A stretch of DNA of 64,000 nucleotides from Lacihabitans sp. CS3-21 (lineage in GTDB: Bacteria > Bacteroidota > Bacteroidia > Cytophagales > Spirosomataceae), in the NCBI RefSeq assembly GCF_024343675.1, contig NZ_RJUD01000006.1, positions 62,001 to 126,000 of the forward strand. The letters are read 5' to 3'. A program made the translations under genes and the position numbers. Numbering within the stretch: position 1 is the first letter of the stretch; each line of letters begins with the position of its first letter. The notes beneath the pieces were generated by a model that was not told the origin of the DNA, searched no databases, and was given only the letters and a program-made list of their open reading frames with translations. Shown one piece after another: positions 44,582 to 55,725 of this stretch.

Positions 44582-47500
44582 ATGTCATTAAAGAAAAATA
44601 AAAAGCTCAACAGCGATTTTGATAGCATAACCATTAGTTTGGCTTCTCCAGAATCTATCTTGGAAGGCTCATATGGTGAGGTTACTCAACCCGAAACTAT
44701 CAACTACAGAACTTACAAGCCAGAAATGGGCGGTTTGTTTTGTGAGCGTATTTTTGGACCAGTAAAAGACTGGGAGTGTCACTGTGGAAAATATAAAAGA
44801 ATTCGTTATAAAGGAATTATCTGCGACCGTTGTGGTGTAGAAGTTACTGAAAAGAAAGTGCGAAGAGAAAGAATGGGCCACATCGAATTGGTCGTTCCAG
44901 TAGCTCACATTTGGTATTTCAGAAGCTTACCGAACAAAATCGGATATATTCTAGGTCTTTCTTCTAAAAAATTGGATCAGGTTATCTATTACGAGAGATA
45001 CGTTGTAGTTCAGGCCGGTATCAAAGAAGAAGACGGTATAGCCAAAATGGACTTCTTAACAGAAGAAGAATATTTGGATATTTTGGACAAATTGCCAAGA
45101 GAAAACCAAATGCTTCCTGATGAAGATCCAAACAAATTCATCGCTAAGATGGGTGCTGAGTCATTGTATATGTTGCTTTCTAGAATCAAATTGGACGAAC
45201 TTTCGTACGAATTGCGTCACCAAGCAGCCACTGATACTTCTCAGCAACGTAAAGCGGAGGCTTTGAAAAGACTTAAAGTTGTAGAATCATTCAGAGATTC
45301 TCGTACCAGAATTGACAACAGACCTGAGTGGATGGTAATCCGTATGGTACCAGTTATTCCACCAGAATTGCGTCCTTTGGTGCCGCTAGATGGTGGTCGT
45401 TTCGCGACTTCTGACTTAAATGACCTTTACAGAAGAGTAATTATCAGAAACAACCGTCTGAAAAGATTGTTGGAAATCAAAGCTCCTGAAGTAATCCTAC
45501 GTAACGAAAAACGTATGTTGCAAGAAGCCGTAGATTCACTTTTTGATAACTCCCGTAAAGTAAACGCCGTAAGATCAGATGGTAACCGTGCCTTGAAATC
45601 ACTTTCAGATATGTTGAAAGGTAAGCAAGGACGTTTCCGTCAAAACTTATTGGGTAAAAGGGTTGACTACTCTGGCCGTTCGGTGATTGTAGTAGGACCT
45701 GAGCTTAAATTGCACGAATGTGGTCTTCCAAAAGACATGGCTGCTGAGTTATTTAAGCCGTTTGTTATCAGAAAATTGATAGAAAGAGGCATAGTTAAGA
45801 CGGTAAAATCTGCTAAGAAAATTGTAGATCGTAAAGATGCAGTGATTTGGGATATCCTTGAGAACGTATTGAAAGGACACCCAGTTATGCTAAACCGTGC
45901 TCCTACGCTTCACCGTTTGGGTATTCAAGCTTTCCAACCAAAACTGGTAGAAGGTAAAGCTATCCAATTGCACCCGTTAGTTTGTACAGCCTTCAACGCT
46001 GACTTTGACGGTGACCAGATGGCGGTGCACGTACCACTAGGTCAAGAGGCAGTTATGGAAGCTTCGGTGTTGATGCTTTCGTCGCATAACATCCTTAATC
46101 CTGCCAACGGAGCACCTATTACGGTACCTTCTCAGGACATGGTATTGGGTCTATATTATGTAACAAAAGGTAAAAGATCAACTCCTGAAGAGCCAATTAT
46201 TGGTGAAGGGAAAACATTTTATTCGTCTGAAGAAGTTATCATTGCTATCAATGAGGGACAACTTTCGAAGCATGCGATTATCAATGTTAAAACCAAAATC
46301 AAAGACGAAACAACAGGTCAGATAGTTGAGAAAATTATCGAAACTGTAGCTGGTAGAGTATTATTCAATCAGTGTGTTCCAGAGAAAGTTGGTTATATCA
46401 ATGAGCTTTTGACGAAGAAAAAACTTCAAGGAATTATCGGTAGAGTATTCAAAGAAGTAAGTTTTGCTCGTACAGCTCAATTTTTGGACGAAATCAAAGA
46501 ACTTGGTTTCCAATCGGCCTTCAAAGGTGGTTTGTCAATCGGTTTGGGAGATATCATGATTCCAGAAGAGAAACAAGCATTGATTGAAAACGCCAGAGGT
46601 GAGGTAGAAGAGGTTCAAAACAACTACATGTTTGGTATCATTACTGAGCGTGAGCGTTATAACCAAATCATCGATATCTGGACGCGTGTAAACACTCGTT
46701 TGAGAGAAACCTTACTTCGTCAATTAGAAGATGACCGTCAAGGATTTAACCCGGTATATATGATGATGCACTCTGGAGCCCGTGGTTCGCAAGAGCAAAT
46801 TCGTCAGTTGGGTGGTATGAGAGGTTTGATGGCTAAGCCACAGAAAAACATTGCAGGTTCTGTAGGTGAAATCATCGAAAACCCAATCCTTTCTAACTTT
46901 AAAGAAGGTTTGGACGTTCTTGAGTACTTTATCTCTACACACGGTGCTCGTAAAGGTTTGGCCGATACAGCCCTAAAAACTGCTGATGCTGGTTACTTGA
47001 CTCGTCGTTTGCATGACGTAGCCCAAGACGTAGTTATCAACGAAGTAGACTGTGGTACATTAAGAGGTATCAACGTGTCGGCTTTGAAAGAAAACGACGA
47101 TATTATAGAGCCATTATCAGAAAGGATTTTGGGTAGAGCTTCAGTGCATGATATCATTGATCCAATCACCAAAGAGCTTATTCTGTTGGCTGGCGAAGAA
47201 ATCACTGAAGAAATAGCAGAGAGAATTGATGAAACTGCGATAGAAACCATCGAAATACGTTCGGCACTTACTTGCGAAACCAAAACAGGTGTTTGTGGTA
47301 AATGTTACGGTAGAAACTTGGCGTCTGGTCGTATGGCCGATGTGGGTGAAGCCGTGGGTGTTATTGCATCACAATCTATTGGTGAGCCAGGTACTCAGCT
47401 TACACTTCGTACGTTCCACACCGGTGGTACAGCCATGAACGTGTCAGTAGAAGCTAACATCAAAGCCAAATTCAATGGTAAACTTGATTTTGACGACATC

Positions 47501-48892
47501 AGAACTGTAGAGTCGGTTGACAAAGAAGGAAATCCAGCTACTATCGTCATCGGTCGTAGAGGTGAAGTAAGAATCATCGACGAAGCTACCAAGCAAATCT
47601 TGATTTCTAACATCGTACCTTACGGTTCAACTTTACAAGTGAAAGACGGTCAGAAAATTGCTAAAGGTGAGCCTATCTGTCACTGGGATCAGTTCAACGC
47701 CGTTATCTTGTCAGAGTTTGACGGAGTTGCAGAATATGATTCGATTGAAGAAGGTATTACTTTCCGTGAAGAAGCCGATGAGCAAACTGGTTTCCGTGAT
47801 AAAGTAATCACAGATTCTAAAGACAGAGCTAAAAACCCATCGATTATTGTTAAAACTGGTGGCGACGAAGACAAGGAGTATAACCTTCCTGTAAACGCCC
47901 GTTTGATGGTAGAAGATGGACAACAAATAAAAGCGGGACAGATTTTGGCCAAAATACCAAGAGCTATCAATATGAACCGTGACATCACGGGTGGTCTTCC
48001 AAGGGTAACCGAGCTTTTCGAAGCACGTAACCCTTCAAATCCAGCTGTGGTTTCTGAAATCGACGGTGTAGTTTCTTACGGAACTATCAAACGTGGTAAC
48101 AGAGAGATATTTGTAGAAGCAAAAGACGGTACCAAAATGAAATATATGGTATCACTTTCTAAACTTATCTTGGTGCAAGAGGGTGACTATATCCGTGCTG
48201 GTGAGCCACTTTCTGATGGAGCCATTACGCCTGCTGACATCTTGAGAATCAAAGGACCAACTGCCGTTCAGGAGTATTTGGTAGACGAAACACAAGCGGT
48301 ATATCGTCAGCAAGGTGTGAAAATCTCAGACAAACACATCGAAGTGATTGTACGTCAGATGATGCAGAAAGTTGACGTTCTTGACGCTGGTGATACGATG
48401 TTCCTTGAAATGCAAGCCGTTGACAAGTGGACTTTCAGAGAGGAAAACGATAGAATCATTGACAAGAAAGTAGTAATGGATGCGGGTGCATCTGAAAACT
48501 TCAAACCTGGTCAGATCATCACCAACCGTGAGTTTAGAGATGAAAACGGTAGATTGAAACGCGAAGACAAAAAACAAATGACCGTAAGAGATGCTCAACC
48601 CGCTGTATCACAAGTGATATTGCAGGGTATCACCACTGCGTCGTTGGGTACTGAGTCGTTTATATCTGCAGCGTCGTTCCAAGAGACCACCAAAGTATTG
48701 TCAGAAGCTGCCGTAAAAGGTAAGCGTGACGAGTTGGCGGGCTTGAAAGAAAACGTAATCGTAGGTCACTTAATACCAGCAGGTACAGGCCGCAGAACCT
48801 ATCAAAACATACAAGTAAACACTGTAGAAGAGATAGAAGCAGCCAATGCCCGTAGAATGGCTGAGCCACGTAAGAGAGAATATGTAGATTGA
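44582..48892 (+). CDS. rpoC: RNA polymerase beta-prime subunit
   Basis: The 1436-residue protein has the zinc-binding [20 protein letters not shown] near 62-81, the catalytic [12 protein letters not shown] (about 467-478) with the three aspartates that bind magnesium, and the second zinc site [13 protein letters not shown] (about 898-910). It starts 36 nt after rpoB. In many Bacteroidota a DUF3467 gene follows; here a terminator and an amidohydrolase follow, and DUF3467 lies at the far left of the window. Confidence 0.98.
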   Translation: MSLKKNKKLNSDFDSITISLASPESILEGSYGEVTQPETINYRTYKPEMGGLFCERIFGPVKDWECHCGKYKRIRYKGIICDRCGVEVTEKKVRRERMGHIELVVPVAHIWYFRSLPNKIGYILGLSSKKLDQVIYYERYVVVQAGIKEEDGIAKMDFLTEEEYLDILDKLPRENQMLPDEDPNKFIAKMGAESLYMLLSRIKLDELSYELRHQAATDTSQQRKAEALKRLKVVESFRDSRTRIDNRPEWMVIRMVPVIPPELRPLVPLDGGRFATSDLNDLYRRVIIRNNRLKRLLEIKAPEVILRNEKRMLQEAVDSLFDNSRKVNAVRSDGNRALKSLSDMLKGKQGRFRQNLLGKRVDYSGRSVIVVGPELKLHECGLPKDMAAELFKPFVIRKLIERGIVKTVKSAKKIVDRKDAVIWDILENVLKGHPVMLNRAPTLHRLGIQAFQPKLVEGKAIQLHPLVCTAFNADFDGDQMAVHVPLGQEAVMEASVLMLSSHNILNPANGAPITVPSQDMVLGLYYVTKGKRSTPEEPIIGEGKTFYSSEEVIIAINEGQLSKHAIINVKTKIKDETTGQIVEKIIETVAGRVLFNQCVPEKVGYINELLTKKKLQGIIGRVFKEVSFARTAQFLDEIKELGFQSAFKGGLSIGLGDIMIPEEKQALIENARGEVEEVQNNYMFGIITERERYNQIIDIWTRVNTRLRETLLRQLEDDRQGFNPVYMMMHSGARGSQEQIRQLGGMRGLMAKPQKNIAGSVGEIIENPILSNFKEGLDVLEYFISTHGARKGLADTALKTADAGYLTRRLHDVAQDVVINEVDCGTLRGINVSALKENDDIIEPLSERILGRASVHDIIDPITKELILLAGEEITEEIAERIDETAIETIEIRSALTCETKTGVCGKCYGRNLASGRMADVGEAVGVIASQSIGEPGTQLTLRTFHTGGTAMNVSVEANIKAKFNGKLDFDDIRTVESVDKEGNPATIVIGRRGEVRIIDEATKQILISNIVPYGSTLQVKDGQKIAKGEPICHWDQFNAVILSEFDGVAEYDSIEEGITFREEADEQTGFRDKVITDSKDRAKNPSIIVKTGGDEDKEYNLPVNARLMVEDGQQIKAGQILAKIPRAINMNRDITGGLPRVTELFEARNPSNPAVVSEIDGVVSYGTIKRGNREIFVEAKDGTKMKYMVSLSKLILVQEGDYIRAGEPLSDGAITPADILRIKGPTAVQEYLVDETQAVYRQQGVKISDKHIEVIVRQMMQKVDVLDAGDTMFLEMQAVDKWTFREENDRIIDKKVVMDAGASENFKPGQIITNREFRDENGRLKREDKKQMTVRDAQPAVSQVILQGITTASLGTESFISAASFQETTKVLSEAAVKGKRDELAGLKENVIVGHLIPAGTGRRTYQNIQVNTVEEIEAANARRMAEPRKREYVD

Positions 48893-48917
48893 TATTTTTT
48901 CGAATTAATAAAAGAAA

Positions 48918-48950
48918 AGACCTTTGGAGCAATCCGAAGGTCTTTTTTTT
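48918..48950 (+). terminator. Rho-independent terminator after rpoC
   Basis: AGACCTTTGGA and TCCGAAGGTCT flank GCAA and form a stem with one T-G mismatch, followed by eight T. Confidence 0.92.
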
Positions 48951-49019
48951 GCTCAAAACCCACCTTTCTAAAAGTTTTTTTATAAATTGAGGTCATCAAA
49001 TTACCTTGCCTCATCTAAA

Positions 49020-50621
49020 ATGAAAAAACTTATCGCATTTTGCTTTTTTGCCCCATTTTTTGCCTTTGCCCAAATAAAAGACGCCCCCAATAGAACAGAA
49101 GGTGATGGACCTTATAATAAACTCATCATCAGAGGAGTGACTTTGGTAAACAGCACTGGTGCACCACCGGTAGGCCCGGTGGATATAGTGGTAGAAAAAA
49201 ACCGCATAAAAGAGATAAAGCAAGTGGGCTATCCTGGCGTACCCATTGACCCAAAACGTAGGCCAAAAGCCGAAGCAGGTGATAAAGAATTGGATTGCAC
49301 GGGGATGTATCTAACACCGGGTTTTGTGGATATGCATGGCCACATTGGGGGCAGTTCGCAAGGCACTCCGTCTGAATATGTCTTTAAACTTTGGATGGGT
49401 CATGGTATCACCACCATTCGTGACCCTTCAGCTGGAAATGGACTGGACTGGACCTTGAAACACAAACAAAAAAGTCTTAAAAACGAAATTGTAGCACCAA
49501 GGATATTGGCCTATACGGCCTTTGGAATGGGCTCCGACACTCCCATTACCACACCTGAGCAAGCCAAAGAATGGGTGCGAAATAACGCCAAAAAAGGAGC
49601 CGACGGCATTAAATTTTTTGGAGCAGAACCTGATGTTTTTAGGGCTGCTTTGGGCGAAAACAAATTGCTGGGCTTGCCTTCGGCCTGTCATCATGCACAG
49701 TTAGAAGTGGCAAGAATGAACGTTTTGGCTACCGCAAAGGCTGGATTGACATCGATGGAGCATTGGTACGGATTGCCAGAGGCACTTTTTGATGAAAGAA
49801 CTTTACAAAACTACCCAGCCGATTATAACTACAATAACGAACAACACAGGTTTGAGGAAGCCGGAAAACTTTGGAAACAGGCTGCCGAGCCAGGCTCAGA
49901 AAAATGGTATAAAGTGATGGACGAGCTATTAAAATTAGATTTTACACTCGATCCAACTTTTAATATTTATGAAGCCAATAGAGAGCTGATGCTTGCTCGC
50001 AGAGCCGAATGGCACGATGAGTACACCTTACCGTCGCTTTGGCGTTTTTATGGCCCTAGTCGTATTTCTCATGGTAGCTATTGGCTCAATTGGGGAACAG
50101 AGCAAGAGGTGCAATGGAAAGAAAATTATAGAATCTGGATGCGGTTTGTGAATGAGTACAAAAACAAAGGCGGCAGAGTTACTACTGGCTCCGATTCAGG
50201 ATTTATCTATCAACTATATGGTTTTGCATATATCCGTGAATTGGAATTGCTACGTGAGGCGGGCTTTCATCCATTGGAAGTTATAAGAGCTGCTACTATT
50301 AAAGGTGCAGAGGCGTTAGGAATGGACAAAGAAATAGGATCTGTGGAAGTTGGCAAATTGGCGGATTTTGCGATAATGGAAGAAAATCCATTGGCCAACT
50401 TGAAGACCCTCTATGGCACAGGAGCTATAAAAGTAAATGATAAAAACGAAGTGATAAGAGTGGGTGGAGTGAAATATACCGTAAAAGATGGTATTGTTTA
50501 TGACGCTAAGAAATTGCTGGAAGACGTAAAAGCCATCGTTAAAAAAGCAAAAGAAGAAGAAAACTTTGAAATTCTTCAGCCAGGAATTAAAAAGGCGGGT
50601 GAAGGGAAATTGGGTAATTGA
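49020..50621 (+). CDS. Secreted amidohydrolase-superfamily enzyme
   Basis: The ATG at 49020 gives a signal peptide (MKKLIAFCFFAPFFAFAQ); the frame extends to 48987 but without a better start. The 533-residue protein has the amidohydrolase layout: a small beta domain, then GFVDMHGHIGG (about 102-112, metal-binding H-x-H), HHAQLEVARMN (about 226), SMEHWYG (about 250), TTGSDSGF (about 397, the conserved aspartate) and the late GAEALGMDKEIGSVEVGKLADF. These enzymes hydrolyse C-N bonds in small amides, imides or dipeptides with one or two metal ions. The substrate is unknown. It is likely periplasmic. Confidence 0.85.
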   Translation: MKKLIAFCFFAPFFAFAQIKDAPNRTEGDGPYNKLIIRGVTLVNSTGAPPVGPVDIVVEKNRIKEIKQVGYPGVPIDPKRRPKAEAGDKELDCTGMYLTPGFVDMHGHIGGSSQGTPSEYVFKLWMGHGITTIRDPSAGNGLDWTLKHKQKSLKNEIVAPRILAYTAFGMGSDTPITTPEQAKEWVRNNAKKGADGIKFFGAEPDVFRAALGENKLLGLPSACHHAQLEVARMNVLATAKAGLTSMEHWYGLPEALFDERTLQNYPADYNYNNEQHRFEEAGKLWKQAAEPGSEKWYKVMDELLKLDFTLDPTFNIYEANRELMLARRAEWHDEYTLPSLWRFYGPSRISHGSYWLNWGTEQEVQWKENYRIWMRFVNEYKNKGGRVTTGSDSGFIYQLYGFAYIRELELLREAGFHPLEVIRAATIKGAEALGMDKEIGSVEVGKLADFAIMEENPLANLKTLYGTGAIKVNDKNEVIRVGGVKYTVKDGIVYDAKKLLEDVKAIVKKAKEEENFEILQPGIKKAGEGKLGN

Positions 50622-50782
50622 ATCCCTTATAATTGAACGAAAGAAGGAAAACAGATAAACACGGATTTTTAGATTTTTCATAAAGAAATCTTCAATTTGT
50701 TTGCTGAAGTTATCTTGTTTAGAATATTTGCGTTCTCGATTTTTATGAAAAAGCTTTCATCGCAAGATGTAGACAAAATTCT

Positions 50783-51634
50783 ATGCTCCGAATTCCTTCC
50801 GAAATACAAGCACACCAATTTGAGTCTCTCAAGATTCAAGAAAATACTTTTGTGGCTTATCGGAGTGATGTGTATCCCTCTAAAAACGATGTTTTTTTTG
50901 AAGAAAACGCTGTGATTTATGTGCTTGAAGGGGACAAATTATTCAGCAGTTCTAACTCCGAAGTGCGTGTGCAGAAAGGCGATGTACTTTTTGTGAAGCG
51001 AGGTTATTACTTGATGTCAGAATCTATCAATGAAGCTTATAAAAGCTTGGTTTTTTTCATTGATGAAAAAATATTGAAGGAATTTGTAAGTCAGAACCTT
51101 GAACTTTTTGAGAATACTACTTCTTTAGACCCCAACAGTTCTTGGCTTCTTACTTTAAAATCCAACGAGGCCTTTGGTAAATATATAGAGTCTATATTGC
51201 CATATTTCAAAAGCAAAACCAAATATCTCAATCAATTTTTGAAACTGAAAGTACAGGAATTGCTCTTACACTTATTGGAATTTGATCCCAATAATCAACT
51301 CAAGAACCTACTCTTTTCTATATACACTGGCCAAAAGGCTGACCTAGAGTTTATCCTCAATACATTTTATTTGAAACCTTTAAATCTGGACGAATTAGCC
51401 AAACTTTCAGGAAGAAGCCTTTCAGCATTTAAACGAGAATTTCAGGAATTATTCGGTCAGTCGCCTGGGCAATGGATAAAAGATAAAAAATTGGAGCATG
51501 CGGCTTTTCTTATAAAAAACAAAATGGGAAATGTGGAAGAAGTAGCCGAAACCATTGGATATGAAAGCGTTTCGCATTTTATAAAAAGCTTCAAAGAGAA
51601 ATATGGACACACTCCCAACAAAGTAGCCAAATAG
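50783..51634 (+). CDS. AraC-family transcriptional regulator
   Basis: The 283-residue protein has an N-terminal cupin-like part (VIYVLEGDKLFSS, RVQKGDVLFVKRGYYL, about 47-85) and a C-terminal pair of helix-turn-helices (about 185-283): LNLDELAKLSGRSLSAFKREFQELFGQSPGQW and VEEVAETIGYESVSHFIKSFKEKYGHTPNK. It is of the ExsA/ExoS-like AraC type common in Bacteroidota. It lies before the TolC-HlyD efflux genes on the same strand and could regulate them, but no operator is recognised. Confidence 0.9.
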   Translation: MLRIPSEIQAHQFESLKIQENTFVAYRSDVYPSKNDVFFEENAVIYVLEGDKLFSSSNSEVRVQKGDVLFVKRGYYLMSESINEAYKSLVFFIDEKILKEFVSQNLELFENTTSLDPNSSWLLTLKSNEAFGKYIESILPYFKSKTKYLNQFLKLKVQELLLHLLEFDPNNQLKNLLFSIYTGQKADLEFILNTFYLKPLNLDELAKLSGRSLSAFKREFQELFGQSPGQWIKDKKLEHAAFLIKNKMGNVEEVAETIGYESVSHFIKSFKEKYGHTPNKVAK

Positions 51635-51735
51635 TTTTAAACCACTCACTCGCCCATATTTTACCGTTCAAATAAATTATATAGCGACTATTGCCGTATC
51701 CTTATTAAAATTGTATTCAATTATTGAATCAGTGT

Positions 51736-53192
51736 ATGAAATTCAAAAAATTACTCTTTTCTATTTTTCTAATTTACGGAGCCAATAGCTTTGCACAAAC
51801 AAAGGTTACTGGTTCGGAAGTAGCTCAAAAATACTCTTTGAGAGCCTGTATTGACTATGCCATTAGCAACAACGTGAGTCTCAAGCAGTCTCAGATGGCA
51901 GTCGAAAGTGGCATCGTTCAACTCAGTCAATCCAAAGTGGCCAAATTGCCGACAGTCAACGGACAGTTTAATTTAAATGGCAATGCAGGTAGAAACGTTG
52001 ATCCGTTTACAAACGGAATCGTAACGAATACCATCGGAACCAACAACATGGGATTGGGTGTAAGTATGCCAATTTTTGATGGAGGCAGAAACAAGAATTC
52101 CGTAGAGCGTAGCCAACTTAACTTGGAAGCGGCTCAAATGGATGTGGCTACCCAAAAGAACAACGTTTCGCTACAAGTTTCTGTGGCTTATCTCAACGTG
52201 TTGTCCGCTGAAGATTTAATAGACGTGGCTCAAAGACAGTTAGACGTTACAAGGTTGCAATATGAACGTACTCAAAAGTTGGTGAATGCTGGCTCCTTGC
52301 CTGAAACCAACCTGTTTGATTTGGATGCCCAAACTGCAAACGATGAGCTTAGTCTTATAAATGCCCAAAACAGCCTTGAGTCTGCGATTTTGACACTTAA
52401 GCAAGCGATGAATGCTCCAGTAGAATTGAACATTCAAGTGGCAAGAATAGAAATTCCAGATCCGAATATTGTTAATTATGGAGAAAATGCAAATAGCATT
52501 TATCAAACTGCAGTGGGTATTTACCTGAAATAAAAGCGGGCGAGATTAGATTAAAAGCGGCCGACAGAAATATTGCCATTGCCAAAAGCTTAGGTCTGCC
52601 TAGTATTTCTGCCAGCACAAGCTGGGGTACCGCATTCTCTAGCGTAGCAAAAACACTCACCGAAACTGGAACTACCTCTAATCAAATTCCGGTTTCTGCC
52701 CAGTTTGAAGGGCAGACCATACCTTTTGTAATTAATTTTCCTCAAACTACCTATGCTTCAGATGGTATACCTTACTTTAAGCAATTAGGAAATAACCAAA
52801 ATCTCAACGTCGGAATTTCTGCTAGAATCCCAATTTTTAATGGCTATAATCAGAAATACCAAAGCCAAGCAGCCAAAATCCAGAAAATGCAGGTGGATTT
52901 GCAAAATCAAGGCACCAAATTGCAGATTAAGCAAAACATAGATCAAGCTTACATAACGATGCTAAATGCTCAAAAGAGGTACTCAGCGACTTTGGCTCAA
53001 ACCAACGCTTTAGAGAGGTCATTCAAAGCTGCCGAATCCAGATATAATGCAGGAGCTAGTAATTTTGTTGATTATAATTTAGCAAAAACAAATCTTGACA
53101 GAGCAAAATCAAACCTTATTGTAGCAAAATACGATTACATTTTTAGAATAAAAATATTAGACTTTTATCAGAATAAACCAATAGAATTTTAA
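51736..53192 (+). pseudogene. TolC-family outer-membrane channel with a frameshift near 52515
   Basis: The start ATG at 51736 gives a signal peptide (MKFKKLLFSIFLIYGANSFA). The first frame runs through TolC sequence (YSLRACIDYAISNNVSLKQSQ, MGLGVSMPIFDGG) to residue about 260, then hits a stop at 52531-52533. The second half continues in another frame from TATTTACCTGAAATAAAAGC (52518 onward) to the stop at 53192, with VGISARIPIFNGYNQKYQ typical of TolC repeat two. Restoring one G in the GGG at 52515-52517 rejoins the halves (AVGYLPEIKAG) into about 485 residues, the normal length. It is either a sequencing error in a G run or a real inactivating mutation. The adaptor gene follows 5 nt later. 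Confidence 0.85.
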
Positions 53193-53197
53193 GACAA

Positions 53198-54589
53198 ATG
53201 AAAAAGAAATCGAATAAAATATGGTGGATATTATTGGGTGTGGTGGTAGTGCTGTTGATTGCATTCTTAGTAGCCAAAAAACAAGGCTGGATAATGGCCG
53301 AAAAACCCACAGAAGTTGAACTCTCAAAAGTGAGTTCAGTAACTTTGGTAGAGACTGTTTCTGCATCTGGAAAGATTCAACCGGAAGTAGAGGTTAAAAT
53401 ATCTCCAGACGTACCAGGTGAAATCATTGCACTTTATGTAAAAGAAGGAGATTCTGTTAAAAAAGGCCAATTGTTGCTAAAAATTCAGCCAGAAAATTAT
53501 GTTTCTGTTGTCGATAGATTTAGAGCAGGAGTGAATCAATCAAGAGCAACTGCCGAACAAACGAAAGCGAGTATTTCAAGAGCTGAATCTCAACTTTTGA
53601 GAGCCCAGATGGAATACAATCGTCAGAAAAGATTATTGGAAGACAGAGTGATTTCACAGTCAGATTTTGAAACCGCCGAAACAAATCTTAAAATAGCAAA
53701 GCAAGATGTAGAAGCGTCAAAATCTAATTATGAAGCGTCAAAATTTGGCATTAATAGTGCAGAAGCAGCCTTGAAAGACGCTTCTGAAAATCTAAGAAAA
53801 ACCAATATTTACGCTCCAATGAACGGTATTGTGTCAAAATTAGCCGTAGAACTTGGTGAAAGGGTAGTAGGAACTTCACAAATGGCAGGTACTGAATTAT
53901 TAAGAATAGCTGACCTCAACAACATGGAGGTGAGGGTAAATGTAAACGAAAACGATATCATCAGAGTTGGGTTGGGCGATACAGTAATTGTGGATGTAGA
54001 TGCATATTCTGCTTCTGGTAAGAAATTTAAGGGCCTTGTTACCCAAGTGGCAAATACAGCCAACGGAGCGGGTGGTTCGCTAACTGGAGCTACAAGTAAC
54101 TCAACAGAATCTGTTACTGAGTTTGAGGTTAGAATCAAAATCCTTCCTTCATCTTATCGTGAATTGATTGACCTAAGAAAGGGAAAGAAATATCCTTTTA
54201 AACCAGGAATGACTGCCACAGTAGACATCGTAACGTCCACAAAACCTTCGGTATTGTCTGTGCCAATTTCAGCGGTGACTACAAGAGTTGAAGGCAAAGG
54301 TAAAGATAAAAAACCAGAAGATGAGGATGGAATGGGCTTGGGGGCTGTTACTGAAGAAACAGATGTTAAAAAAGAGAAGCCAAAAGAGATTGTGTTTATT
54401 AATGACAAAGGAATTGCCAAAAAACGTGAAGTGAAGACTGGTATCACTGATACAAGTGCAGGTCTTATAGAAGTTACTTCAGGACTTAAGGCCAATGAGG
54501 AGATAATTTCTGGTCCATTTTTGGAAGTTTCTAAAAAACTCAAAGATGGCGACAAGGTGATAAAAAAGAAAGCCGAAGTTAAGAAGTAA
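53198..54589 (+). CDS. Efflux periplasmic adaptor (HlyD/RND membrane-fusion protein)
   Basis: The 463-residue protein has an N-terminal membrane anchor (about 6-25), a biotinyl-lipoyl-like segment (GEIIALYVKEGDSVKKGQLLLKI, about 70-92), a coiled-coil hairpin (about 100-200), and NIYAPMNGIVSKL with beta-barrel sequence after it. It would bridge an inner-membrane transporter and a TolC channel. A charged insert (about 365-400) precedes the C-terminal membrane-proximal domain. It follows the broken TolC gene by 5 nt. The inner-membrane pump itself is not encoded in the window; MacB or other pumps would lie elsewhere. Confidence 0.9.
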   Translation: MKKKSNKIWWILLGVVVVLLIAFLVAKKQGWIMAEKPTEVELSKVSSVTLVETVSASGKIQPEVEVKISPDVPGEIIALYVKEGDSVKKGQLLLKIQPENYVSVVDRFRAGVNQSRATAEQTKASISRAESQLLRAQMEYNRQKRLLEDRVISQSDFETAETNLKIAKQDVEASKSNYEASKFGINSAEAALKDASENLRKTNIYAPMNGIVSKLAVELGERVVGTSQMAGTELLRIADLNNMEVRVNVNENDIIRVGLGDTVIVDVDAYSASGKKFKGLVTQVANTANGAGGSLTGATSNSTESVTEFEVRIKILPSSYRELIDLRKGKKYPFKPGMTATVDIVTSTKPSVLSVPISAVTTRVEGKGKDKKPEDEDGMGLGAVTEETDVKKEKPKEIVFINDKGIAKKREVKTGITDTSAGLIEVTSGLKANEEIISGPFLEVSKKLKDGDKVIKKKAEVKK

Positions 54590-54611
54590 GTCATAATTTA
54601 TTATAGACAGG

Positions 54612-54644
54612 AAAGAGTGGCAAATTGTTGTCACTCTTTTTTTT
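54612..54644 (+). terminator. Terminator after the efflux adaptor gene
   Basis: AAAGAGTG and CACTCTTT flank GCAAATTGTTGT and form an 8-bp stem followed by a run of T. Confidence 0.8.
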
Positions 54645-54676
54645 GCGATTAGTTTGCTTAAAAAAACCTAATTTTG
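54642..54676 (+). promoter_or_regulatory. Bacteroidota-type promoter of gpsA
   Basis: TTTG (54642-54645), 23 bases, then TAATTTTG (54669-54676), about 23 nt before the gpsA ATG. It has the same spacing as the fusA promoter. Confidence 0.5.
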
Positions 54677-54698
54677 CTGCGTAAACATTTCAAGACAA

Positions 54699-55685
54699 AT
54701 GAGCGTAACCGTTATTGGAGGAGGTAGTTGGGCTACGGCTTTAATAAAGATACTTTCTGAGAAAAACATAAAAATAAAGTGGTGGTTGCGTGATATGGAG
54801 GCAATAGCCCATATTAAAAAGCATCACCACAATCCACAATATTTGAGTAGTGTAGAGCTCCACCCTTCAAAGATAAAACCTTATAACAATCTAAAGGAAG
54901 CTTTAAAGAATAGCGAGTGGGTCATATTGGCTATTCCTGCAGCATTTATTGAAGGAGCACTGATAGACGTAAATGCAGACCTTTTTGTTGGAAAAAAAAT
55001 TGTTTCTGGTGTAAAAGGAATGGTGCCATCCTGCAACAAACTGGTGACAGATTGGTTTTCTGAGAAATTCAATATAGATAAAAATCAAATTGCGGCCATT
55101 GCGGGTCCATGCCATGCTGAAGAGGTTGCCCTTGAAAAACAATCTTACCTTACGATTGCTTCCGACGGATTAGAAACGGCACAAGGTTTTGCAGATTTGT
55201 TGTCTTGTAGATTTGTAAAAACAGCCTACATAACGGATATTGATGGAGTAGAATATGCAGCTGTAATGAAAAACATTGTGGCTTTGGCCTGCGGAATAAC
55301 ACATGGGCTAGGTGCTGGAGATAATTTTCAAGCAGTGATGGTTTCCAACGCTATGTTAGAAATTGAGCGGTTTGTAAACAAAATTTCTCCAAATGCTAGA
55401 CAAATAAACGCTTCGGCCTACCTCGGTGATTTGTTGGTTACGGCTTATTCCCAATTTAGTAGAAACCGTACTTTTGGAAACATGATAGGGCGAGGGTATT
55501 CTGTAAAAACTGCACAAATGGAGCTTAAAATGATAGCAGAAGGTTATTATGCCACCAAAAGTATTCATGAAATTAACAAGAAACTTGAGGTAAAAATGCC
55601 CATTTTAGATTTTGTTTATGGTGTTTTGTACAAAAATCAAAGCTTACTTAAAGCTTTTGAGGTGTTGAAAGAACAACTCATTTAG
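54699..55685 (+). CDS. gpsA: Glycerol-3-phosphate dehydrogenase, NAD(P)+
   Basis: The enzyme makes sn-glycerol-3-phosphate from dihydroxyacetone phosphate for phospholipids. The 328 residues show the nucleotide-binding GGGSWATAL (7-15), the middle AIAGPCHAEEV (about 130-140) with the family's AGPxxAxE pattern, the catalytic lysine in AAVMKNIVALACGI (about 188-201), and GLGDLL-like ASAYLGDLLVT with SRNRTFG. It stands alone between a terminator and a convergent dipeptidase gene. Confidence 0.95.
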   Translation: MSVTVIGGGSWATALIKILSEKNIKIKWWLRDMEAIAHIKKHHHNPQYLSSVELHPSKIKPYNNLKEALKNSEWVILAIPAAFIEGALIDVNADLFVGKKIVSGVKGMVPSCNKLVTDWFSEKFNIDKNQIAAIAGPCHAEEVALEKQSYLTIASDGLETAQGFADLLSCRFVKTAYITDIDGVEYAAVMKNIVALACGITHGLGAGDNFQAVMVSNAMLEIERFVNKISPNARQINASAYLGDLLVTAYSQFSRNRTFGNMIGRGYSVKTAQMELKMIAEGYYATKSIHEINKKLEVKMPILDFVYGVLYKNQSLLKAFEVLKEQLI

Positions 55686-55725
55686 TCAAGGCAAATATGA
55701 TTCTGAGAGGGGAAGTGAAATCGCT

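Noticed and set aside
50697-50915. Separate 72-residue gene overlapping the AraC regulator
   Set aside because: It overlaps the AraC frame for most of its length and has no recognisable features; the AraC frame is the real gene.
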